Assembly: GCA_963747005.1 (NCBI GenBank)
Contig: CAVVDT010000012.1
Location: 124,001-188,000, forward strand
Reading direction: 5' to 3'
Source of the DNA: CAVVDT01 sp963747005
Lineage (GTDB): Bacteria > Pseudomonadota > Alphaproteobacteria > Rhizobiales > Aestuariivirgaceae
DNA length: 64,000 nt
Shown: positions 42,741 to 51,231 of the stretch, piece by piece
Position numbering within the stretch: the stretch's first letter is position 1
Layout: every line of letters starts with the position of its first letter
Made by a program: the position numbers and the translations under genes
Notes under the pieces: generated by a model
Told to the model about the DNA's origin: nothing
Seen by the model: the letters and a program-made list of their open reading frames with translations, nothing else
Database searches by the model: none

Positions 42741-42780
42741 CCGTCACCCCGTGACTTGATCACGGGGCCCATTCCGCCGG
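42741..42780. repeat. Palindromic intergenic repeat
   Basis: CCCCGTG (42747) pairs with CACGGGG (42761) around ACTTGAT. It has the same head (CCGTCA) and loop as the units at 42.12 and 42.19 kb, but another stem sequence. Confidence 0.7.
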
Positions 42781-42876
42781 CCTCGCCACTCGTCGCAGCC
42801 CCTGAGCCATGCAAGCCGGCATGACGGTAGTGGGGACGGGAGAGACGCGGCATGGATCACGCCCCACCACCTCGGT

Positions 42877-42968
42877 GTCATCGTCGGGCTTGACCCGACG
42901 ACCCAGGGGCCAAAGGCGAAGGCTCTGACCCGTTGCCCCTGGGTCCTCGCGTCAAGCGCGAGGATGAC
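42877..42968. repeat. Inverted pair of palindromic repeats
   Basis: Two units in opposite orientation (42877-42910 and 42935-42968). Each has its own 8-bp hairpin: TCGTCGGG/CCCGACGA and TCCTCGCG/CGCGAGGA with a 5-base loop CTTGA/TCAAG. The flanks ACCCAGGGGC and GCCCCTGGGT pair with each other. The stems differ by paired changes that keep base pairing. Confidence 0.75.
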
Positions 42969-43038
42969 AGTGAGAAGGCAGTGGCAGCAAGTCCCGGCAT
43001 GACGATTGAAAGGAACTTCAGGTCTTGCTCCAGGTCCC

Positions 43039-43740
43039 TCACGCCCCTTCGCGAAAAGCCCTCAAGGGTCTCTTCTGCCGGCCTTCGGCATCGAAGTTAT
43101 CGGCTGCCAGCCACTGATTGAAAGCCTGGCGCAAGGGCGGCCAGTCCTCGGCAATGATCGCAAACCAGGCGGTGTCGCGGTTGCGGCCCTTGATCACCAT
43201 GTGGCGGCGGAAAATGCCCTCGAAAGTGAAACCAAGCCGCTCCGCGGCCATTCTCGACGGGGCGTTGAGGGCATCGCACTTCCATTCCAGCCGCCGGTAG
43301 CCCAGTTCGTCCAGTGCATGGCGCATCATCAGGAACAGCGCTTCCGTCGCCGCCCGGGTCTGCTGCAATGAAGGCGCAAGGCAGATATGGCCGATCTCGA
43401 TAACGCCGTGCTCGGGCGTGATGCGCAAAAAGCTCGCCACGCCTTCGGCCTTGCGGCTCGACTTGGGGATGAAGGCATAAAACTTCGGATCGATGCCGGC
43501 CGACACCTTTTCATAAGTCATGGCAAGGTCGATTTCGGTATCGAACGGCCCGTACCCCATGTAGTCCCAAAGACGGCCCTCGGTATCGGGGGTAAAGACC
43601 TGCCACAAGGCGGGCGCATGGCGGGCGACGTCGAGCGGCTCCACCGTAACGGCGGCACCGAAAAGCAGCCGGTCATCGGGTCTCAGGCGCGGCTGCCAAT
43701 CTTCCAGAATGGCGCCGCGCGGCCGGTCCGGCTTCTTCAT
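43039..43740 (-). CDS. GNAT-family N-acetyltransferase (RimJ/RimL-like)
   Basis: 233 residues. The GNAT core is visible: GVASFLRITPEHGVIEIGHI (strands 4), APSLQQTRAATEALFLMM in the acetyl-CoA-binding region, and NAPSRMAAERLGFTFEGIFR as the C-terminal RimL-type motif. It probably acetylates a protein N-terminus, an amino acid or an antibiotic; the substrate is unknown. It lies on the same strand as the UPF0173 gene, 27 bases downstream. Confidence 0.85.
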   Translation of the reverse strand: MKKPDRPRGAILEDWQPRLRPDDRLLFGAAVTVEPLDVARHAPALWQVFTPDTEGRLWDYMGYGPFDTEIDLAMTYEKVSAGIDPKFYAFIPKSSRKAEGVASFLRITPEHGVIEIGHICLAPSLQQTRAATEALFLMMRHALDELGYRRLEWKCDALNAPSRMAAERLGFTFEGIFRRHMVIKGRNRDTAWFAIIAEDWPPLRQAFNQWLAADNFDAEGRQKRPLRAFREGA

Positions 43741-43767
43741 GTCGCCCTCCCCCCGTGGGCCGGTTGT

Positions 43768-44457
43768 TCACACCGTGATGCTGCCGCCCACGTCCAGCAC
43801 CTTCACCTTGTGACCGTCGGCGCCCATCGCCTCGACCAGCCCGTCGGCTGACGGCAGCAATAGCGGAAAGGTCTTGTAATGGCATGGAAGAATTGTCGAA
43901 AAATTGAAGAAACGCTTGCATGCCAGGGCGGCGGTCTTCGGGTTCATGGTGAAGCGGTCGCCCATCGGCACGATGCCGATGTCGGGTTTGTAGAGCTCGT
44001 TGATCAGCGCCATGTCGCCGAAAATGTCGGTATCGCCCATGTGGTAGAGGGTCTTGCCTTCGCCCTTGGCGCGCACCACCAGCCCGCACGGATTGCCGAG
44101 ATAGACATTGCCTGAGGACGATGAGTGATCGGCGCGCACGAAGGTGATGTCGAAATCGTCGCTATAGATGGTGCCGCCGGTATTGGTGGGCTCGATCCTT
44201 TCCACGCCCTTGCCGTTCAGATAGACGGCGAGTTCGTAGACGGCGATCAGCGTGGCGCCGTTGTCCTTGCAGATTTCCACCGCATCGCCGATGTGGTCGT
44301 CGTGCCCATGGGTGAGGCCCACATGGGTGGCACCCTTCGAAACCGCCAGCGCGTCGCCGTCAAACACCGGATTGCCCGACAGGAAGGGGTCGATGATCAG
44401 CACCGACTTGCCCGTCTCGACGCGAAAGGCCGAATGGCCGAACCAGGTTATCTTCAT
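43768..44457 (-). CDS. UPF0173 metal-dependent hydrolase
   Basis: 229-residue metallo-beta-lactamase-fold protein. The metal motif THGHDDH (H50, H52, D54, H55) is followed by RADHSSSSG, MGDTDIFGDM (Asp ligand) and LPCHYKTFPLL (final His). The family (ExsB/YtkL type) is widespread and has no settled substrate. Start MKITWFGHSAF is typical. Confidence 0.87.
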   Translation of the reverse strand: MKITWFGHSAFRVETGKSVLIIDPFLSGNPVFDGDALAVSKGATHVGLTHGHDDHIGDAVEICKDNGATLIAVYELAVYLNGKGVERIEPTNTGGTIYSDDFDITFVRADHSSSSGNVYLGNPCGLVVRAKGEGKTLYHMGDTDIFGDMALINELYKPDIGIVPMGDRFTMNPKTAALACKRFFNFSTILPCHYKTFPLLLPSADGLVEAMGADGHKVKVLDVGGSITV

Positions 44458-44619
44458 GGCTTCTTCCTCCTTGCAGGATGAGCTTTCGGCGCGAGTCTAG
44501 CCAAGCCGTGGCCGGGCGCAAGCCTCGGCAATGCCGCGCGTGCGGGCCTTCCACCCTGCGGCGGCTTCTGTTAAGCGCAGCGAACGCGCCCGCCCTCAAA
44601 TCCGTCGCTTGCCGAGACC

Positions 44620-45108
44620 ATGCCTGTGCCGACGCAATTCTCCCTTGAACATCTGGCGAGCCGGCTGGTGCCCAGGCGCCCGCTCATCGGGCTCGATGTC
44701 GGCTCAAAAACCATCGGGGTCGCCGTCTCCGACCTGACGCGGCGCATCGCCACCGCCCGCTTCACGATCGCCCGCAAGAAATTCACCTCCGACGCCCATG
44801 CCCTCCTGACGCTCGCCATCGCCGAAAAGGCGACCGGCTTCATCCTCGGCTATCCTGTCAACATGGACGGGAGCGAAGGCCCGCGCGCCCAATCGACCCG
44901 CACCTTTGCCGCCAACCTCGCCCGTCTCACCGACCTGCCCATTGCCTTGTGGGACGAGCGGCTGTCGACGGCCGCCGTCGAGCGCTCGCTCATCGAAGCT
45001 GACCGCAGCCGGGCGCGACGCGCCGAACTGGTCGACAAGCTGGCCGCCGCCTATATCCTGCAAGGCGCGCTCGACCGGCTGGCCGAAATGGAAAAGACCA
45101 CACGCTAG
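44620..45108 (+). CDS. ruvX: Putative pre-16S rRNA nuclease / Holliday junction resolvase-like
   Basis: YqgF family, RNase H fold, 162 residues: IGLDVGSKTIGVAVSD (catalytic D26), GFILGYPVNMDGSEGPRAQS (split), LWDERLSTAAVE and ELVDKLAAAYILQ (late acidic residue). In E. coli it matures the 5' end of 16S rRNA. The gene is convergent with the aidB-like gene; the two stop codons share CTAG (45105-45108). Confidence 0.92.
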   Translation: MPVPTQFSLEHLASRLVPRRPLIGLDVGSKTIGVAVSDLTRRIATARFTIARKKFTSDAHALLTLAIAEKATGFILGYPVNMDGSEGPRAQSTRTFAANLARLTDLPIALWDERLSTAAVERSLIEADRSRARRAELVDKLAAAYILQGALDRLAEMEKTTR

Positions 45109-46775
45109 CCCGGCATGGCCCGAGTGATGATCGCCGTCTCGTCAGCGCCCTTCAAGACCCCGTATGTCGCGTGGAACCCACCTTCCAGGCGGCTGGCGAT
45201 GAAGGCTTCGCTTACCGCTGCGGGAGCGTGCTGGAGGAGGAGCGTTCCGGCCATCGCCATGACCAGTCGTTCCACGAGGCCGCGCAAATCGCCTTCCTCG
45301 GGCCGGGTTTTGAGGAAATCGCCCTTCAGGCTTTCCACCGCCCGCTTCAGCCGTACCTCGCCTGCCGCGGCATCCTCCATGCCGGCGATCAACCGCGCCA
45401 GGGCTTCGGGTTCCTTGCCCGCCGCCCGCGCCACGTCGAGGCACATGACGTTGCCTGAACCCTCCCAGATGGCGTTGATCGGTGCCTCACGGTAGAGCCG
45501 GGCGAGCGGGGCTTCTTCCACGTACCCATTGCCACCGAGGCATTCCATCGCCTCGTAGGCAAGGCCCGGCAAGGCCTTGCATACCCAGTATTTCGTCGCC
45601 GGGGTCATGATCCGCGCATAGGCGGCTTCGGCGTCGTCGCCGGCTGCCTTGTCAAAACTTTCGGCCAGCCGGAACACCAGCACCACGGCGGCCTCATGGT
45701 CGAGCGCCATGTCGGCCAGCACCCGGCGCATGAGCGGCTGATCAATCAGCTTTTTCTGGAACACTGTGCGATGGCGGGCATGGTGCATGGCCTGAGCAAG
45801 CGCCTGGCGCATCAGCCCGGCCGATGAGACGGCGCAATCGAGGCGCGTATAGGTCACCATCTCGATGATGGTCTGGATGCCCTTGCCCTCCCGCCCCACC
45901 ATCCACGCACTGGTGCCGCGGAATTCCACTTCCGAAGATGCATTGGAACGATTGCCGAGCTTCTCCTTCAGTCGCTGGATGGCGATGGGGTTGCGGCTGC
46001 CGTCGGGCAGGAACCGAGGCATGAGGAAGCACGACAGGCCCTCGGGCGCCTGCGCCAGCACCAGGAACGCATCGCTCATGGGCGCCGACATGAACCACTT
46101 GTGGCCGGTGAGATAATACTCCTTCCCCGGCCCGCCCGCGCTGGCGGGTTCGGCGGCTGTCGAGTTCTGGCGCACATCGGTGCCGCCCTGCTTTTCGGTC
46201 ATACCCATGCCGAAGGTGAGCGCCCGCTTTTGCGGCGCAGGGCGGAAAGACGGATCGTAATCGCGCGTCAGCACCCCCGGGAGCCAGTCGCCTGCCACGT
46301 CCCTTTGATGCCTCAACGCCGGCACGACCGCGTTGGTCATGGTGATGGGGCAGCAATGGCCGGCCTCCATCTGGGTCGCCATGTAGAAGAGACCGGCCCG
46401 TGCCGCGTGGCCGGTAGGGGCGTGCGCCGGGTCATCCTTCAGCGCCATCCATTCCGAGCAATGCAGGCCCGCCTTGCAGCTTGTCGTCATCAACTGGTGA
46501 TAGGCCGGGTGAAATTCCACCGTGTCGCGCCGGTGGCCGGTGGCATCGAAGAGCTTCAGCCTGGGCGGATTTTCATTGGCCAGACGCGCCGCCTCGGCCA
46601 TTTCGGCGCTGCCGGCGATGGCGCCGAAGTCGCGAAAAACCGACGTTTCTTTCGTCCCGGCGCTGCGTGCCACTGCTTCCTGCAGCGCCTTGTCGATGGC
46701 GAACAGGTTGTTGTCCGCGAAGGCGGGCACCTGGTTGTAGACGTGGTGGGTTGCCGGGTCGGGACGTTCGGCCAT
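45105..46775 (-). CDS. AidB-like acyl-CoA dehydrogenase
   Basis: 556 residues, longer than ordinary acyl-CoA dehydrogenases (about 390) and matching the AidB subfamily: N-terminal HHVYNQVPAFADNNLF, GMTEKQGGTDVRQNST, EYYLTGHKWFMSAPMSDAFL, and the C-terminal EAPINAIWEGSGNVMCLD and AMECLGGNGYVEE. E. coli AidB binds DNA and is induced by alkylation; its enzymatic role is unclear, and the same holds here. It is divergent from pyrB. Confidence 0.88.
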   Translation of the reverse strand: MAERPDPATHHVYNQVPAFADNNLFAIDKALQEAVARSAGTKETSVFRDFGAIAGSAEMAEAARLANENPPRLKLFDATGHRRDTVEFHPAYHQLMTTSCKAGLHCSEWMALKDDPAHAPTGHAARAGLFYMATQMEAGHCCPITMTNAVVPALRHQRDVAGDWLPGVLTRDYDPSFRPAPQKRALTFGMGMTEKQGGTDVRQNSTAAEPASAGGPGKEYYLTGHKWFMSAPMSDAFLVLAQAPEGLSCFLMPRFLPDGSRNPIAIQRLKEKLGNRSNASSEVEFRGTSAWMVGREGKGIQTIIEMVTYTRLDCAVSSAGLMRQALAQAMHHARHRTVFQKKLIDQPLMRRVLADMALDHEAAVVLVFRLAESFDKAAGDDAEAAYARIMTPATKYWVCKALPGLAYEAMECLGGNGYVEEAPLARLYREAPINAIWEGSGNVMCLDVARAAGKEPEALARLIAGMEDAAAGEVRLKRAVESLKGDFLKTRPEEGDLRGLVERLVMAMAGTLLLQHAPAAVSEAFIASRLEGGFHATYGVLKGADETAIITRAMPG

Positions 46776-46870
46776 GGCGGGCTCCTGTCAAAATCATGGG
46801 CAGTTTACCACAGGTTTCGCCTCACCGGTGCTTGCGGAACCGGCCAATCGCCACTATAGACGCCGCTTTA

Positions 46871-47836
46871 ATGACACAAACAAAGTCCCGTCCCGACCGC
46901 ATTCTCGAAGGCCAGCACCTTTTGGGAATCGAGGCGCTCAAGGTCGCCGAAATCGAGGCCTTGCTTGGCCTCGCCGACCGTTACGTTGAACTCAACCGCC
47001 AGATCGACAAGAAGCAGTCGACCTTGCGCGGCCGCACCCAGATCAATCTGTTCTTCGAGGCCTCCACCCGAACCCAGGCCTCGTTCGAACTGGCCGGCAA
47101 GCGCCTCGGCGCCGACGTCATGAACATGTCGGTCTCCTCGTCGTCGCTTTCCAAGGGCGAAACCGTCCTCGACACGGCAATGACGCTCAATGCCATGCAC
47201 CCGGATATCCTGGTGGTGCGCCATCATGCCTCCGGCGCGCCCGACCTGCTCGCCCAGAAGGTGGGCTGCGCCGTCGTCAATGCCGGCGACGGCCAGCATG
47301 AGCACCCGACACAAGCCTTGCTCGATGCCCTGACCATCCGCCGCCGGGTCGGCCGCATCGAAGGTCTCAACGTCGCCATCTGCGGCGATGTCGCCCATTC
47401 GCGGGTCGCGCGCTCCAACATCATCCTGCTCAACCGCATGGGTGCCCGCGTCAGGCTGGTGGCACCTTCCTCGCTGCTGCCGGCCGGTGTCGACCGGCTG
47501 GGGGCCGAAGTCTTCACCTCCATGGCCGAGGGCCTGCAAGGCGCCGACATCGTGATGATGCTGCGCCTGCAACTGGAGCGCATGCAGGGCGCCTTCGTGC
47601 CCTCGACGCGGGAATATTACCGCTTTTTCGGTCTCGACCAGAAAAAGCTCGCCCAGGCAAAGCCCGGCGCGCTGGTCATGCATCCCGGCCCCATGAACCG
47701 CGGCGTCGAGATCGACTCCGATGTGGCCGACGGCATCCAGTCGGTGATCCGCGAACAGGTGGAGATGGGGGTCGCGGTGCGCATGGCGGTGCTCGATGCG
47801 CTCGCCCGCAACCTGCCCGGTGGAGGCAACGCCTGA
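46871..47836 (+). CDS. pyrB: Aspartate carbamoyltransferase catalytic subunit
   Basis: Second step of UMP synthesis. 321 residues from ATG 46871: FFEASTRTQASFE (62-74) holds the carbamoyl-phosphate loop STRT, VVNAGDGQHEHPTQALLD and VMHPGPMNRGVEI are the substrate sites. Its TGA overlaps the ATG of the inactive dihydroorotase (TGATG). No regulatory subunit pyrI is present, so this is a class B-type ATCase that probably needs the PyrC-like partner for assembly. Confidence 0.95.
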   Translation: MTQTKSRPDRILEGQHLLGIEALKVAEIEALLGLADRYVELNRQIDKKQSTLRGRTQINLFFEASTRTQASFELAGKRLGADVMNMSVSSSSLSKGETVLDTAMTLNAMHPDILVVRHHASGAPDLLAQKVGCAVVNAGDGQHEHPTQALLDALTIRRRVGRIEGLNVAICGDVAHSRVARSNIILLNRMGARVRLVAPSSLLPAGVDRLGAEVFTSMAEGLQGADIVMMLRLQLERMQGAFVPSTREYYRFFGLDQKKLAQAKPGALVMHPGPMNRGVEIDSDVADGIQSVIREQVEMGVAVRMAVLDALARNLPGGGNA

Positions 47837-49158
47837 TGTCGCCCGATACCGCCTTGCGCGGCCGACCCGAACGCCGCGCCTATGTCAACGCCCTTATCAT
47901 TGATCCTGCCCAGGGGCTCGACGGACCTGGCGGCCTCATCGTCGCCGACGGCCGCATTGTCGCCATCGGGCCCAAGGTGACGGCGGCATCGGCCGGCGCC
48001 GGCACGCCGGTCACCGATTGCGGCGGCAAGCTTCTGTTCCCCGGCCTCATCGACATGCGGGTGTTTACCGGCGAGCCCGGCAACGAGCACCGCGAGACGC
48101 TGGCATCCGCCTCCGAGGCCGCCGCCGCCGGCGGGGTCACGACGATGATCGTCATGCCCAACACCGATCCGGTGATCGACGATGCCGCAATTGTCGACTT
48201 CATCCTGCGCCGCGCCCGCGACACCGCCATCGTCAGGGTGGCGCCCATGGCCGCCCTCACCCAGGGCCTCGGCGGCGAACGCATGACCGAGATCGGCTTG
48301 TTACAGGAGGCTGGCGCGGTCGCCGTTACCGACGGCCGCCGGGCCATTGCCAATGCCCGCATCTTCCGTCGCGTCCTGTCCTATGCCCGAGATTTCGGCA
48401 TGCTGGTGGTGCAGCATGTGGAAGAGCCCGCGCTTTCATCGGGCGTCATGAACGAGGGCGAGCAGGCGACCCGCCTCGGGCTTCCGGGCATCCCCGCCGC
48501 CGCCGAGGTGATCATGCTGGAGCGCGACATCCGCCTGGTGGAACTGACAGGGGCCAGATATCACGCCGCGCAGATTTCCGCTGCCGCCTCGCTCGATGTC
48601 ATTCGCGCCGCCAAGGCGCGCGGCCTGCCGGTATCGTGCGGGGTGTCGGTCAACCATCTGGTCCTCAACGAAAACGACATCGGCGCCTATCGCACCTTCT
48701 TCAAGCTGTCGCCGCCGTTGCGCAGCGAGGCCGACCGCGTGGCGCTGGTCGAAGGCGTTGCCGACGGCACCATCGACGTCATCGTCTCCAGCCACGATCC
48801 GCAAAACGCCGACACCAAGCGCCTGCCGTTCTCCGAGGCAGAATTCGGCGCCATCGGCCTGGAGACGTTGTTTTCGGCCGCCTTCGGCCTCACCCGCTCG
48901 GGCAACGTGCCGCTAATGCGCATCATCGACGCGATGACGGCGCGCCCGGCGCGCCTCCTCGGCCTGGAGACCGGGACCCTTGCCGCCGGTGCCCCGGCCG
49001 ATTTCGTCATCGCCGAACCCGACCAGACCTGGAAGGTCAAGGACTCCGGGCTGCGCTCGCGCTCCAAGAACTCGCCCTTCGAGCACCATGCCCTCGAAGG
49101 CCGTATTGTCGAAACGGTCGTTGCCGGTGAGAGCGTCTACGCCTACGATCGGCGCTGA
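47836..49158 (+). CDS. pyrX: Non-catalytic dihydroorotase homologue (PyrX/PyrC-prime)
   Basis: 440 residues with an amidohydrolase layout but several metal and catalytic residues gone. The canonical D-x-HxH is DMRVFTGEPG; the His-x3-His of the second site reads YHAAQIS (H, then Q); the catalytic DHAPH is SHDPQ. In pseudomonads a dihydroorotase-like protein of this kind is needed for ATCase assembly but has no activity; that is the likely role here. A genuine pyrC must lie elsewhere. The start overlaps the pyrB stop. Confidence 0.88.
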   Translation: MSPDTALRGRPERRAYVNALIIDPAQGLDGPGGLIVADGRIVAIGPKVTAASAGAGTPVTDCGGKLLFPGLIDMRVFTGEPGNEHRETLASASEAAAAGGVTTMIVMPNTDPVIDDAAIVDFILRRARDTAIVRVAPMAALTQGLGGERMTEIGLLQEAGAVAVTDGRRAIANARIFRRVLSYARDFGMLVVQHVEEPALSSGVMNEGEQATRLGLPGIPAAAEVIMLERDIRLVELTGARYHAAQISAAASLDVIRAAKARGLPVSCGVSVNHLVLNENDIGAYRTFFKLSPPLRSEADRVALVEGVADGTIDVIVSSHDPQNADTKRLPFSEAEFGAIGLETLFSAAFGLTRSGNVPLMRIIDAMTARPARLLGLETGTLAAGAPADFVIAEPDQTWKVKDSGLRSRSKNSPFEHHALEGRIVETVVAGESVYAYDRR

Positions 49159-49185
49159 CGAGAGGTCAATCGGGGGAGATCACTG

Positions 49186-49803
49186 ATGCCCGACTTTTCC
49201 GGGCTGGTCGGGGGGACCGGCTTCATCCTCGCCATTATCGGCTATCTGTGCGGGTCGATACCCTTCGGCCTCCTTTTCACCCGCATGGCCGGACTGGGGG
49301 ATGTCCGCGCCATCGGTTCGGGCAATATCGGGGCGACCAACGTCCTGCGCACCGGCTCCAAAAAGATCGCCTTCATCACCCTGCTTGCCGACATCGCGAA
49401 AGGCACCGTGCCGGCCCTCATCGGCCTGAAATATGGCGGCGAGGCGGGCGGCCTGATCGCCGGGATCGCTGCCTTTCTCGGCCATGTCGTGCCGGTATGG
49501 CTGAGATTTCGCGGCGGCAAGGGGGTTGCGACTTTTCTTGGCGTTCTGCTCGGCCTGGCCTGGCCGCTCGCCCTCATCTTCATTGCCCTGTGGATCGGGC
49601 TTGCCGTCGCCTTCCGCATGTCGTCGGTGTCGTCGCTGGTGAGCGCCGCAGCGATGCCGGCCACGGCCCTGTACATTTCGCGGCCGGGCCTCGTTGTTGG
49701 CCTGGCGGCCATGGCCTGCGTCATCCTCATCAAGCATCGCGAGAACATCGTGCGCGTCTTCAGAGGCGAGGAATCGAAGATCTCGCTGGGCCGCAAGGGT
49801 TGA
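49186..49803 (+). CDS. plsY: Glycerol-3-phosphate acyltransferase PlsY
   Basis: Inner-membrane enzyme that acylates glycerol-3-phosphate from acyl-phosphate, the first step of phospholipid synthesis. The 205-residue protein has five membrane segments and three motifs: GSIPFGLLF (23-31), GSGNIGATNVLRTGSKK (44-60) and GGKGVATFLG. A GGGGGAG site precedes the ATG. It lies between the pyr genes and dprA. Confidence 0.95.
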   Translation: MPDFSGLVGGTGFILAIIGYLCGSIPFGLLFTRMAGLGDVRAIGSGNIGATNVLRTGSKKIAFITLLADIAKGTVPALIGLKYGGEAGGLIAGIAAFLGHVVPVWLRFRGGKGVATFLGVLLGLAWPLALIFIALWIGLAVAFRMSSVSSLVSAAAMPATALYISRPGLVVGLAAMACVILIKHRENIVRVFRGEESKISLGRKG

Positions 49804-49809
49804 TGGCTA

Positions 49810-50934
49810 GTGATGGCGCCCAACAAGCTCGACGACCGGGAAAGACGCGACTGGCTGCGCTTGATGATGTCGGAGCATGTGGGCCCGGCGACCTTTCGCC
49901 ACCTGATGGCGCGTTATGGCAACGCGGCGGCAGCCCTTGCCGCGCTCCCGGACCTGTCGCGGCGCGGCGGGCTTTCACGGCCGGTGCGGATTTATCCCGC
50001 CGAGGCCGCCGAGGCCGATCTCGACCGGACCGCCGATATAGGCGCCCGCTTCATTGCCTCGAGCGAGGCCGGCTATCCGCCCCTGCTGCGCCAGATCGAT
50101 GCCGCACCTCCCCTCATCTGCGTCCTCGGCGATGCCGCCTTCCTGCATCGCGCCATGGTTGCCATCGTCGGGGCGCGCAATGCCTCGGCAGCCGGACGAC
50201 GCCTGGCGCGCGATTTCGCCGCTGCCCTCGGCGCGGCCGGTCTCACCGTGGTTTCCGGCCTGGCGCGCGGCATCGACGCCGCCGCCCACGAGGCAGCTCT
50301 CGACACCGGGACCGTCGCCGTCGTTGCCGGCGGCGTGGACGTTCTCTATCCGCCGGAAAATGCCGACCTGCATCACGCCATCGCCGCTCGCGGCGCCATC
50401 GTCAGCGAGATGATGCCGGGCGCAGTGCCGAGGGCAGAGCATTTCCCGCGCCGCAACCGACTCATTTCCGGCGTGGCACTGGGCACGCTGGTGGTCGAGG
50501 CGGCGCTGCGATCGGGATCGCTGATCACTGCGCGCCTGGCACTGGAGCAGAACCGCGAGGTCTTCGCCATTCCCGGCTCACCGCTCGATCCGCGCGCCGA
50601 GGGCGCCAATCGCCTGATCAAGCAAGGCGCTACGCTGGTCACCTCGCCCGACGAGTTGATCGAGGCGGTCGGCGGGCTGGCGGCGCAGGCGGAAAGGATC
50701 GGTCCCGACGATGCCGGCCTGTTCGAGCCTCACAGCGGGGCCGACTTCGATGAAGCTGACGGCAGTCACCGCGACGTGGTGTGGGGGCTGCTTGGACCGG
50801 CGCCGGTTGAACTGGACGATCTCATCCGCGAAAGCAACCTGCCGGCGCGTATCGTCAACGCCGTCGTGCTGGAACTGGAGATGGCCGGCCGGCTCGAACG
50901 CTATCCCGGTCAGCGGGTGGCCAAGCTGGCCTGA
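49810..50934 (+). CDS. dprA: DNA-protecting protein DprA
   Basis: Loads RecA on incoming single-stranded DNA in transformation. 374 residues: N-terminal helical domain, a Rossmann core with VAIVGARNASAAGRRLARDF, VVSGLARGIDAAAHEAALD, AGGVDVLYPPEN and RAEHFPRRNRLISG, and a C-terminal winged helix (VVWGLLGPAPVELDDLIRES, split). Start GTG 49810 or ATG 49813; neither has a strong ribosome-binding site. It lies 6 bases after plsY. Confidence 0.93.
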   Translation: MMAPNKLDDRERRDWLRLMMSEHVGPATFRHLMARYGNAAAALAALPDLSRRGGLSRPVRIYPAEAAEADLDRTADIGARFIASSEAGYPPLLRQIDAAPPLICVLGDAAFLHRAMVAIVGARNASAAGRRLARDFAAALGAAGLTVVSGLARGIDAAAHEAALDTGTVAVVAGGVDVLYPPENADLHHAIAARGAIVSEMMPGAVPRAEHFPRRNRLISGVALGTLVVEAALRSGSLITARLALEQNREVFAIPGSPLDPRAEGANRLIKQGATLVTSPDELIEAVGGLAAQAERIGPDDAGLFEPHSGADFDEADGSHRDVVWGLLGPAPVELDDLIRESNLPARIVNAVVLELEMAGRLERYPGQRVAKLA

Positions 50935-50976
50935 ACAGGAGACCGGGGTCAGCTGGAACCGATGCGCGGCAAGTAC

Positions 50977-51231
50977 CTAACCTGCTGACGGACTCTGCTC
51001 ACCGGCCTTCTGACTCTGCTCAAAGGCATCGATATACGCCATTTCAAGGAGATAGCAGAGAAACTTCAGGTCGACCTCCTGCGCCCTGGCGCGCAGAACG
51101 ATGAGTTCGTCGGCAATCTCGGCGGCCACCCGACCTTGCGTCGACGCCGTCAAACTGTCGGCGACCGATTCCGGTTCGCCGGTTGTCTCTCCCGGAGGTT
51201 TGGCGAGCGATGCTCGAGCTTGCCTGCTCAT
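50977..51231 (-). CDS. Small conserved-looking hypothetical protein
   Basis: 84 residues, acidic, mostly helical: a flexible Ala/Pro/Glu-rich N-terminus then GRVAAEIADELIVLRARAQE and FLCYLLEMAYIDAFEQSQ. The GAGG at about 8 bases before ATG 51231 and good codon bias support it as real. No family recognised. It is transcribed opposite to dprA and topA. Confidence 0.6.
   Translation of the reverse strand: MSRQARASLAKPPGETTGEPESVADSLTASTQGRVAAEIADELIVLRARAQEVDLKFLCYLLEMAYIDAFEQSQKAGEQSPSAG

Larger units (their letters stand above)
42075..43038. other. 964-base non-coding stretch with repeats and a strong promoter
   Basis: No convincing protein gene: frames of 60-160 codons on both strands lack codon bias, domains and ribosome-binding sites. 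The stretch holds five palindromic repeat units (42121-42149, 42188-42218, 42741-42780, 42877-42910, 42935-42968) and, in its middle, a strong promoter overlapping an SOS-type box (42328-42358) with a potentially folded 200-400-base transcript. The 42.3 kb part is AT-richer than its surroundings. Confidence 0.6.

Noticed and set aside
42363..42760. 6S RNA, RNase P RNA, 4.5S RNA or tmRNA
   Set aside because: The conserved cores (for example GAGGAAAGTCCGGGC, GGTCAGGTCCGGAAGG, a tag ending in ...ALAA) are not present on either strand.
42342..42824. 160-codon frame after the SOS-type promoter
   Set aside because: It begins before the expected transcription start, has no ribosome-binding site, no codon bias and crosses a palindromic repeat. 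A shorter gene in this stretch cannot be fully excluded.
42075..43038. CRISPR array
   Set aside because: The repeats are palindromic units with unequal spacing and variable stems, in both orientations; no cas genes are near.
45105..45108. Regulatory overlap of ruvX and the aidB-like gene
   Set aside because: The shared CTAG stop is only compact packing of convergent genes.
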